Assembly (NCBI RefSeq): GCF_000685015.1
Contig: NZ_BAYA01000020.1
Coordinates: forward strand, 1 to 62,071
Direction of reading: 5' to 3'
DNA from: Paraburkholderia bannensis NBRC 103871
Lineage (GTDB): Bacteria > Pseudomonadota > Gammaproteobacteria > Burkholderiales > Burkholderiaceae
Length of the DNA stretch: 62,071 nucleotides
Each line of letters opens with the position of its first letter. Position 1 is the stretch's first letter. Of this stretch, positions 1 to 6,755 are shown in pieces. The position numbers were made by a program, and so were the translations under genes. A model generated the notes under the pieces. That model had not been told where the DNA came from. It saw only the letters and a program-made list of their open reading frames with translations, and did not search any database.

Positions 1-192
1 CCTTCTAGTCGCACCTCAATTTCAAACGCAAGGTCGACATAATAGCGGCTACCACCACTCAAAGCATTGCAATCGGTCAACAGCCTTAGAAGAATCCAAA
101 TCGCATGGCCATTTCTGGCGTCAGCGGAAACATTACGGCCATTAACAAGTGCGCGACGCATGCAACTCGCGCTGCGCAAGTAAAAAATCGCC
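1..192. other. left edge, no gene seen
   Basis: This stretch lies downstream of the leftward AraC gene. It is less GC-rich than its surroundings. I found no convincing reading frame, hairpin or terminator in it. Confidence 0.5.
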
Positions 193-1131
193 TCACCCCT
201 TGCGCAAAGTCTGCGAAGGCAACTCCCCAAACAACCCGCGATATTCACGCGCAAAATAACTCGGGTGCGTAAATCCCCATTGCGCGGCTGCGTCGCCCAC
301 CATTAATTCATCCTGCGCCGTCGAGCGCAATAAACGGCGCACGCCATTCAAACGCACCGAACGCAGATATTCAATAGGCGACACATTGGCGACCCGCTGG
401 AAACTCGTCTGTAACGTGCGGCGGCTGCAGCGCAACGCCACACACAGATCGAGCACCGTCTGCGGTTCATCCGCGCGCTGTTGCAGAATGCGCTCGCTAC
501 GCGACACGATTTCGGCATAAGTCGCATGCGTCACGTCGCGCTTTTGCGCGTACTCGGGATTGAACAACTCCAGCAGCATGCTGAGAATTTCGTCGCGAAA
601 GCGCTTGCTCGCCACGGGATTGTCAAAAGCCTCCGGCTGTTGCCGGAACGCGTCGAGAAAGCGCGACAGCTCCGCCCCCACACGCTCGCCCTCTTGCGCG
701 ACAACCGGCAGCAAATTGCGAGCGAGCAGCGCGGCAGCCCGCTCGCCCAGCACGCACGCCGCCAGCGCGCGCATTTCGTCGGCGGGAATGCTTGCGCCCA
801 GGTAATACATCGTTTCAGGCGTATAAAAGCGAAAATCTTCGCCAGGGCCGAGCAGCCAGAGCGCGTAGCCATCCAGCCGGCAGCCCTGAAACGTGCCCGA
901 CACCGGCCGCTGCAACGGCAACGCAATCGACGCAAAACCGCGTGGCGCAATACCGGATTGCGCCACGCTGCGATTGGTCGATTCGCGAAAGAACAGGAAG
1001 TCGGACGCCTGCGCCTGCATGACGACGCTTTCGAAGCGGCCCGGCGTGAGCTGGCTATACACCTGCTCCCAGCCGTTCACCGCCAGCGAATGATCGTGCA
1101 CATCGGACAGCGCCCGAACCCTGAACTCCAT
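193..1131 (-). CDS. AraC-family transcriptional regulator
   Basis: A 312-residue DNA-binding regulator. The C-terminal third carries two AraC helix-turn-helix motifs (DLCVALRCSRRTLQTSF and the AAQWGFTHPSYFAREYRGLFGELPS region, the latter ending in the usual family signature). The N-terminal 200 residues are a poorly conserved sensor domain, in the style of EutR-like regulators. The open frame runs upstream to 1233 but would then overlap the neighbouring cupin gene. I chose the ATG at 1131 because GGGAGAG lies just before it. It is the last gene of a leftward operon, 20 nt after the cupin gene, and probably controls the amine-oxidase operon. The ligand is unknown. Confidence 0.88.
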   Translation of the reverse strand: MEFRVRALSDVHDHSLAVNGWEQVYSQLTPGRFESVVMQAQASDFLFFRESTNRSVAQSGIAPRGFASIALPLQRPVSGTFQGCRLDGYALWLLGPGEDFRFYTPETMYYLGASIPADEMRALAACVLGERAAALLARNLLPVVAQEGERVGAELSRFLDAFRQQPEAFDNPVASKRFRDEILSMLLELFNPEYAQKRDVTHATYAEIVSRSERILQQRADEPQTVLDLCVALRCSRRTLQTSFQRVANVSPIEYLRSVRLNGVRRLLRSTAQDELMVGDAAAQWGFTHPSYFAREYRGLFGELPSQTLRKG

Positions 1132-1151
1132 CCCACTCTCCCGCGCCTGCT

Positions 1152-1520
1152 TCAGGCAAAAGCGAGGTAATGCTTCACGAAACCATCGGACAGCACTTCC
1201 CAGACCGTCGACGTGCCCTTGGTCACGAACCACGAATCGCCGGCCTTGAACGTGCGCGTTTCGCCCGTCGATTCGTCGGTCAGGCGCACTTCGCCCTGCA
1301 CGACGGTCGCCTGCTCGGAGAACGGATAGACGAGGCGGAACTTTCCCTGGTTCGTGCCGAAATAAGCCGCCGACACTGCGTCGGTCGGCGCGCCATGCGT
1401 CATCTTCCCAAAGGCGCCGATGTCGCCGCCTTCAATGATCTGCGCGCCGAGGTCGCTCAATTTGCCCCATGCGTCGAGTTCGGAAATCTGGATGCCATGC
1501 TGGATTGCGGTAAGACTCAC
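1152..1520 (-). CDS. cupin-domain protein (DUF861/EutQ-like), copy 1
   Basis: A 122-residue single-cupin protein of the Cupin_3/DUF861 type. Its visible hallmarks are the central YPFSEQATVVQGEV strand with the GDSWFVTKGT turn, and a C-terminal FVKHYLAF strand. It starts with GTG, with GGAG about 10 nt upstream. It is clearly homologous to the cupin at 2886-3245, and the two copies flank an FAD oxidase. Members of this group bind small molecules or catalyse simple isomerase or aminohydrolase steps. The exact reaction is not readable from the sequence. A supporting role for the oxidase product is an inference from position. Confidence 0.85.
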   Translation of the reverse strand: MSLTAIQHGIQISELDAWGKLSDLGAQIIEGGDIGAFGKMTHGAPTDAVSAAYFGTNQGKFRLVYPFSEQATVVQGEVRLTDESTGETRTFKAGDSWFVTKGTSTVWEVLSDGFVKHYLAFA

Positions 1521-1559
1521 GATTGAATACTCCGTGTCGGTAAATAAATAAAGCGGCGA

Positions 1560-2861
1560 TCAACGACGGCCGTGCCAGTAGCCCGACGTCTGATGCATGA
1601 CCTTGCCGAGCGTGACGAGCAACGCACGGTATTGATCCTTGCCGCGAATGCTGGCGCGCGGAATCGAACTCACGAGGCGATAACGGTCTGATCCACCCAG
1701 AATGCCTTCGGACAGGATCTTGCAGATGATCTGGCTGGGCGTGACGCCGAAGCCCGAATAGCCCTGCACGAAATAGGCATTCGGCCGGTCAGGCAGCGTG
1801 CCGATCTGCGGAAACAGATTGAGCGTCGAGGCCATCGGGCCACCCCATGCGAGGTCGATCTTGACGTCCTGCAAATAGGGAAAGACTTCAAGCATCAGCT
1901 TGCGATTCCACGCCTTCAGGTCGCTCGGAATATGCTCGACCAGTGACGTCGATGAACCAAACAGCAAGCGGTTTTCGTTCGTCACGCGGTAATAGTTGAT
2001 GACCGGGCGAATGTCGCTGTACGCGCCGTGGATCGGGCTGATGCGCTTGATCAGCTCGTCGCTCAGCGGCTCCGTCATCGAGTTATACGCGTAGACGTTG
2101 ATGGTGCTCTTGTGCAGTTCCGGCTCGATGCCGTTATTGAAGCCATCGCACGCCCAGACGATTTTCTTCGCGCGCACGCTGCCCTTGGCCGTGCGCACAT
2201 GCACCGTGTCGCCGTAGCTGATTTGCAGCGCCGGGCTATATTCGAAAATGCGTACGCCGTAGATTTCCGAAACCGCCTTGGCTTCGCCGAGCAGCAGGTT
2301 CAGCGAATGCACGTGGCCACCGCCCATATGCAACAGACCGGCATGGTACACATCGGAACCGATGAGCTGCTTGACGTCCGCGCCTTCCACATAGCGAATC
2401 TCGTGCGGACTCCCAAGCGACTTGAAATCTTTTTCCCAGCTACGCAGCGTCTTTGCCTGGCGCGCGTTATAGGCCAGATAGCCGTAGCCGCTGCAAAAAT
2501 CGGCGTCGATGTTGTAGCGCTCGATGCGCTCGCGCATGATCTGCGGGCCAAGGTCGCTGAGCGCGAAAATCGTGCGCAGGCCGTCCTCGCCCACGTCGGC
2601 CTTGATCGCGTCGAGATCGTGGCCAATGCCGGCCATCACCTGGCCGCCGTTGCGCCCCGTGCCGCCAAAGCCAAGATATCGCGCCTCCAGCACCACCGTA
2701 TCCGTCACGCCTTGCTCGGCGAGTTCCAGCGCGGTGTGAATGCCCGAAAAGCCGCCGCCGATAATCACGACCTCGGCCTGAATATCGTTTTCCAGCGACG
2801 GAAAGCTCAATTCGTATTTCTTCGTGGCCGTGTAGTACGTCGCAGTTTCATCTGTGTGCAT
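1560..2861 (-). CDS. FAD-dependent amine/amino-acid oxidase (DAO/PuuB-like)
   Basis: A 433-residue flavoprotein oxidoreductase of the D-amino-acid oxidase fold. The Rossmann FAD-binding motif VVIIGGGFSGIHTALELAEQG is near residue 30, and the GRNGGQ motif typical of PuuB/DadA-type oxidases follows at about 70. The C-terminal FVQGYSGFGVTPS segment closes the FAD site. The family oxidises secondary or primary amines such as gamma-glutamylputrescine, sarcosine-like compounds or amino acids. The substrate here is unknown. It sits between two paralogous cupin genes with short gaps and a porin upstream, which suggests an uptake-plus-oxidation operon for a small nitrogen compound. Confidence 0.88.
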   Translation of the reverse strand: MHTDETATYYTATKKYELSFPSLENDIQAEVVIIGGGFSGIHTALELAEQGVTDTVVLEARYLGFGGTGRNGGQVMAGIGHDLDAIKADVGEDGLRTIFALSDLGPQIMRERIERYNIDADFCSGYGYLAYNARQAKTLRSWEKDFKSLGSPHEIRYVEGADVKQLIGSDVYHAGLLHMGGGHVHSLNLLLGEAKAVSEIYGVRIFEYSPALQISYGDTVHVRTAKGSVRAKKIVWACDGFNNGIEPELHKSTINVYAYNSMTEPLSDELIKRISPIHGAYSDIRPVINYYRVTNENRLLFGSSTSLVEHIPSDLKAWNRKLMLEVFPYLQDVKIDLAWGGPMASTLNLFPQIGTLPDRPNAYFVQGYSGFGVTPSQIICKILSEGILGGSDRYRLVSSIPRASIRGKDQYRALLVTLGKVMHQTSGYWHGRR

Positions 2862-2885
2862 CGTAAATCCTGCTGCTGGCAGCCT

Positions 2886-3245
2886 TCAGGCCACCGCGAA
2901 ATAATGTTTGACGAAGCGCTCGGTATGAATTTCCCACGTGACCGGCGTGCCCTTCTGTACGAACCAGCTGTCGCCTGCGCGATAACGCACCGCTTCGCCG
3001 GTCAGGCCGTTGCGCAGCGTGACTTCGCCGGTGACGACCGTGGCCTGCTCGGTGAACGGATAGACCATGTCGAAGCGGCCGTGCGTGCAACCGAACCAGC
3101 CCGCGCTCACCGGCGAGTCCGGCGAGCCATGCGTCAGCAGGCCGGATACTTTCGCCTCGCCCTCAAGGATCGTCGCGCCGAGATCCGCGACCGTGCCCAG
3201 CTCCTCCATCTCCGGCACGATTTCGCCGGGTTTAATGCTGTACAT
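2886..3245 (-). CDS. cupin-domain protein (DUF861/EutQ-like), copy 2
   Basis: A 119-residue single-cupin protein, paralogous to the one at 1152-1520. The shared segments are FGxxxGxFxxVYPFxEQATVV, GDSWFVxKGT and RFVKHYxA. It starts with ATG, with GGAGA upstream. It comes directly before the FAD oxidase in a leftward operon. Keeping two diverged copies around one oxidase suggests that they act on different intermediates or form a hetero-oligomer; this is inference. A gap of about 110 nt separates it from the PAS protein upstream, which could hold a secondary promoter. Confidence 0.85.
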   Translation of the reverse strand: MYSIKPGEIVPEMEELGTVADLGATILEGEAKVSGLLTHGSPDSPVSAGWFGCTHGRFDMVYPFTEQATVVTGEVTLRNGLTGEAVRYRAGDSWFVQKGTPVTWEIHTERFVKHYFAVA

Positions 3246-3356
3246 CGATGCTCTCCGCTCAGGTTTGAAATGACTTTAAGTGCCCAAAAACGGGGAGCGT
3301 CAGCACAGATTGGCAAGTGGTCGTGGCCCAGGGAAAACCTCCACCTGCGTCGTGGA

Positions 3357-4067
3357 CTAGTGGGCTGCCGGATCGGCCAGCACCTGGCGCGCGACTTTCA
3401 CGCGCTCGGAGATGCGCTTTGCGAGCTTGTCGGTATCGTCGGCGAGGCGCTTCATTTCCGAAGCCACCACGGTGAAACCGCGCCCCGCATCGCCCGCGCG
3501 TGCCGCTTCGACGCGCGCGTTGAACGAAAGAATCGAGAGCGTGCGGATCGTCCTGAGGATTTCGTCGACGTCGGCGAGAATCGGATTCGTGGCGGCCGTC
3601 ATCGCCGCGAGACGATGTTGCGCCGCCAGTTGCGCGGCGCGTTCGCCCTGCACTTCGATCACGAGTCCTTCCAGAAAGCGCAGCTCGCCCGTCTCCGAGT
3701 ACACGCCGCCGCCGACTTCGCGAACCCAGACAGGCTCGCCGCGCGCAGGCCGGATGCGGTAATCGATCGTCCACGACTCGCGTTTCGCGAGCGCCTTGCG
3801 CACCACGTCGAGCACATAGACCTCGTCTTCCGGCTCGGTCAGCGAAGGCAAGGTACGCACGGCGTTGTGAATGAAATCGGCGGCGGGATAACCGGTGAGC
3901 GCGGCAATGGAAGGCGTCGCATAGACGACTGTGTAAGTCGCGTCATTGAGTTGACGGTACAGAAACCCGTTCATCCTGCCCGTGATGCTGTGCATGATGC
4001 CGAGTTCCTGACCCTGCGCTTCGTCTGCCCCAACGCCCGCCCGATGAATCGAGGTCATTGCGTGCAT
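3357..4067 (-). CDS. soluble PAS protein with truncated MCP signalling tip
   Basis: A 236-residue protein without membrane segments. Residues about 30-140 form a PAS domain (ATPSIAALTGYPAADF, followed by the PAC-like ETGELRFLEGLVIEV). The C-terminal 80 residues carry the conserved chemoreceptor hairpin tip (FNARVEAARAGDAGRGFTVV, then ASEMKRLADDT). The long coiled coil, HAMP domain and methylation helices of a normal methyl-accepting protein are absent. It is 18 nt downstream of the porin. It may couple sensing of the imported compound or redox state to CheA/CheW, or it may be a cytosolic sensor that has lost full signalling. Several in-frame Met codons make the start uncertain. Confidence 0.8.
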   Translation of the reverse strand: MHAMTSIHRAGVGADEAQGQELGIMHSITGRMNGFLYRQLNDATYTVVYATPSIAALTGYPAADFIHNAVRTLPSLTEPEDEVYVLDVVRKALAKRESWTIDYRIRPARGEPVWVREVGGGVYSETGELRFLEGLVIEVQGERAAQLAAQHRLAAMTAATNPILADVDEILRTIRTLSILSFNARVEAARAGDAGRGFTVVASEMKRLADDTDKLAKRISERVKVARQVLADPAAH

Positions 4068-4085
4068 GTTTTCGGGCCGGCGGCT

Positions 4086-5297
4086 TTAGAAGTTCACCCG
4101 GATGCCGGCCATGATCGCCAGTTGCCGATCGGAATTGCTGTTGACGAGGTTCGGGATCTGCGCATAGTTCACGCTTGCGCCCGTCTGCGCGTCTATGCCC
4201 AGGCCCGCGCCCGAGGACTTCTGCGCAATTGCCACCGCGTAAAGCGCCGTCTGCTTCGAGAGCGAGTAATTGGTGCCCAGGTTGACCTGATGAAAGCGCG
4301 TCGAGCTGCCGCCGCTCACTTTCGCATCGTTGAAGATATACGCCGCGCCAACCGTCCATGCAGGCGTCACCGTATAGACGGCATTCAGTTCAGCAATATC
4401 GAATGAGACATCGGCGCCGGCTGGACGCGCACCGCTCGCGAAATACTGGCTGTTTTCAAGGCGCGTATGCGTATAGACGACGGCCACGGTGGCCTTGTCG
4501 ATGACGACGGAGCCGCCCGCGCCCCAGGCCTTCATCGACGACGCGTTCTGCAACTGGCAATACGAGGCGTCCGTATTGGAACAGGCCAGGTCGCCGATAT
4601 AGCCGCTCGAACCGCCCAGCGCCGCGTCGAGCGGCTGGTTCAGCGACAGATAGCCCGCGCTCAGCGAGAACGGCCCTTGATTGAAGGCGGCGGCCAGCGC
4701 ATAACCGCGTTTTGCCGAGAAATTGCCCGCCTGCCCGCCAAAACTGAACGTTCCGCCAAAAGTAAAGCCGCCAAAATTCGCGCTGGTGAACTTGAGCGCG
4801 TTATTGAAGTTGAAGGCTTCGTTCAGGTTGTCGATATCGCCGAAATGCGAGCCGTACAGCGTCGCCCAATTGTTGCTCGACGCATAGACGCCCAGAAAAT
4901 CCGAATACGAATCGTATTGCCGACCGGCGGAGAGCGTGCCGTAACGCGCATCGCCCAGCCCCACCCACGCCTGGCGATTGAACAGCGAGCCGCTTTGCAG
5001 CATGGCGCCCGTGCCGGTCAGGAACTGGTTTTCGAGGTCGAAGCTCGCCTTGAGGCCGCCGCCCAGGTCTTCGCTGCCCATCAAGCCCCAGCGCGACGGC
5101 ACCAGGTTGCCGCCGCTCATCTGCACGGCATGGCCGCCGTGAACGGAGCCATCGGCGTTTGTCGTCTGCTGGTTGGTCGAGTAAATCAGGCCCGCATCCA
5201 CGGTGCCGTAGAGCGTGACGCTGCTCTGCGCCCACGCCCCACCCGAAATACCCATGAAAAGGACTGCTAATGCCTGACCGGTCAATTTATTGTTCAT
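4086..5297 (-). CDS. outer-membrane porin (OmpC-like, Burkholderia type)
   Basis: A 403-residue general porin. The N-terminal signal peptide ends at GGAWAQ, followed by the first beta strand SSVTLYGTVDAGLIY that typifies Burkholderiales porins. LMGSEDLGGGLKASFDLENQF is the usual second hairpin. The protein ends in phenylalanine (AGIRVNF), as required for BAM-dependent assembly. It forms a trimeric diffusion channel in the outer membrane. As the first gene of the leftward cupin/oxidase operon it is a likely entry route for the substrate. A phased TGCA repeat array lies 49-88 nt upstream of its start. Confidence 0.92.
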   Translation of the reverse strand: MNNKLTGQALAVLFMGISGGAWAQSSVTLYGTVDAGLIYSTNQQTTNADGSVHGGHAVQMSGGNLVPSRWGLMGSEDLGGGLKASFDLENQFLTGTGAMLQSGSLFNRQAWVGLGDARYGTLSAGRQYDSYSDFLGVYASSNNWATLYGSHFGDIDNLNEAFNFNNALKFTSANFGGFTFGGTFSFGGQAGNFSAKRGYALAAAFNQGPFSLSAGYLSLNQPLDAALGGSSGYIGDLACSNTDASYCQLQNASSMKAWGAGGSVVIDKATVAVVYTHTRLENSQYFASGARPAGADVSFDIAELNAVYTVTPAWTVGAAYIFNDAKVSGGSSTRFHQVNLGTNYSLSKQTALYAVAIAQKSSGAGLGIDAQTGASVNYAQIPNLVNSNSDRQLAIMAGIRVNF

Positions 5298-5618
5298 CGT
5301 TTTTTTGAATCGTATTTAGCGTGAGTGGAAGTCCGCGGCGTGCCGGTTGCACATTGGTGCATCTAGATGCACACCGATGCACACGCACGAGACCCGGCTG
5401 ATCGAGGCGTACCCCAGGGCAAATAAGCGGCGTCGCGCTTCGAGGGCAATGTAGAAGGCCAAAAATGCGCAACGGCAGCACAAATCGGCAACGCGCGAGG
5501 TAGAACGCAGCAAACCAGGGTTTGTTTGGAGGAAAGCGCAAGCAAGCTTCAAGCGCTCACGTTTGCACGGCGCGCCCGGTAAAATCACCCTCGCTCCCGC
5601 CCCAGAGGATTCAAGCCG
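5298..5618. other. porin/LysR divergent intergenic region
   Basis: This 321-nt divergent control region lies between the porin (leftward) and the LysR gene (rightward). It holds the phased TGCA repeat array at 5346-5385. I see no gene. The LysR gene has CAGAGGAT upstream of its ATG. Confidence 0.6.
5346..5385. promoter_or_regulatory. four tandem 10-nt TGCA-phased units (operator array)
   Basis: Four contiguous 10-nt units each begin G-N-TGCA, so the TGCA cores recur exactly once per helical turn. The two central units create a perfect 16-bp palindrome, GTGCATCTAGATGCAC, at 5357-5372. The array sits between the divergent porin and LysR genes, close to the expected porin promoter. This fits cooperative binding of a dimeric regulator, possibly the adjacent LysR protein or the operon's AraC protein. 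The function is inferred. Confidence 0.55.
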
Positions 5619-6614
5619 ATGAAACTCCACCAGTTGCGCGTGCTGCTCGCGCTCGCGCAGCACGGCAGCATGCATGAGGCGTCGCGCAGCCTGCACGTCT
5701 CGCAGCCTGCGCTGTCCAAAGCCGTCGCCGAACTGGAACGCGAACTGGGCGTCACGCTGATCTCGCGTTCCGTGCGCGGCGTGAGCCTGACGAACTACGG
5801 CCGCGCGCTGGTCAAGCGCGCGAGCGTCGTCGAGCATGAACTGCGTCACGCGCTGGAAGATATCGAGTCGATGCGCGGCCACGCCGAAGCGCAATTGAAT
5901 ATCGGCTTTTCCGCCGTCGCGTCGAGCGGCCCGCTGCCCGAAGCCATCGCCGCGTTTCGCACGCGTTTTCCCGCCGTGACGATTCGCGCCTATGAGTTGC
6001 GTCCGCAACAAATTCTCGAAGGGCTGCGCGAAGGCCATCTCGACCTCGCGCTCATTTCCACCAATAGCGGCCCCGGCACCGGCGCGTTCCAGTGGGAGCC
6101 GCTTTTTTCCGTGGGCATGATCGTGGCGGCGCGTCCTGGCCACCCTTTAGGCCGCACCACGCGCATCCGCTCGCTGGCCGACGCGCAATGGCTCACGCTC
6201 GATCCGCTGGACGATCCGGGCAGCCCGCTGGCAAGCCTCATGCGCCTGCATCGCCTGGACATGCCGCGCGATGTGGTGCAAAGCAGCTCGAATCTGCTGG
6301 GCCTGCAACTGGCCACGCGCACGGATCTCATCAGCGTCTGGTCGGATTTCGTGTTTTATGGCGGCGTGGGCCCGCTCGCGCTCAATCCCGATGCGCTCAA
6401 GCCGCTGCCGATTCGCGACGAATTGCCGGATTACGACGTCTATATGGTCTATCGCTCGACCGATCTCATGACGCAAACCTGCCTTGAATTCAGTAAGGAA
6501 ATCCGCCATCGCGGGCGGCAGATGGTGTCGCCGCGCGTGGCGGCGCAAGCCGCGCCCACTGGGGCTTCGCGTGGCAAAAAGGCGTCTGGAGCAGGAACCG
6601 ATGCACCAGAATGA
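5619..6614 (+). CDS. LysR-family transcriptional regulator
   Basis: A 331-residue LysR regulator. The N-terminal winged helix-turn-helix (MKLHQLRVLLALAQHGS, then EASRSLHVSQPALSKAVAELE) is canonical, and the rest is the periplasmic-binding-protein-like effector domain. The C-terminal 30 residues are an Ala/Gly/Lys-rich extension beyond the usual end at about residue 300. It is divergently oriented from the porin operon and is therefore the first candidate for its regulator. The effector is unknown. Confidence 0.9.
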   Translation: MKLHQLRVLLALAQHGSMHEASRSLHVSQPALSKAVAELERELGVTLISRSVRGVSLTNYGRALVKRASVVEHELRHALEDIESMRGHAEAQLNIGFSAVASSGPLPEAIAAFRTRFPAVTIRAYELRPQQILEGLREGHLDLALISTNSGPGTGAFQWEPLFSVGMIVAARPGHPLGRTTRIRSLADAQWLTLDPLDDPGSPLASLMRLHRLDMPRDVVQSSSNLLGLQLATRTDLISVWSDFVFYGGVGPLALNPDALKPLPIRDELPDYDVYMVYRSTDLMTQTCLEFSKEIRHRGRQMVSPRVAAQAAPTGASRGKKASGAGTDAPE

Positions 6615-6644
6615 GGCCTCCATTACTTACGCCGTTTAACATCT

Positions 6645-6683
6645 GAGTAATAAATTCGTAATTGGGGAGTAATTCGTCGTAAC
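6645..6683 (+). promoter_or_regulatory. phased GTAAY repeats, PhoB-box-like
   Basis: GTAA occurs four times, at 6647, 6658, 6669 and 6679, that is with spacings of 11, 11 and 10 nt. PhoB sites are also direct repeats with an 11-nt period, and the 7-nt units ending GTAAT share about 4 of 7 positions with the CTGTCAT consensus unit. The array lies 73-110 nt upstream of a secreted PAP2 phosphatase, so phosphate control is plausible but unproven. Confidence 0.4.
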
Positions 6684-6755
6684 CATAATCCGCCGCCGTG
6701 AATTCAGTTTACTTAACGCTCGTTCGCGAGCTCTCACGACGACGGAGCCCCTTGC

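Noticed and set aside
2028..4406. A 792-codon open frame on the + strand
   Set aside because: It lies opposite the oxidase, cupin and PAS genes, which have clear domains. Its composition (Arg/Ala/His-rich) is that of an antisense shadow in GC-rich DNA.
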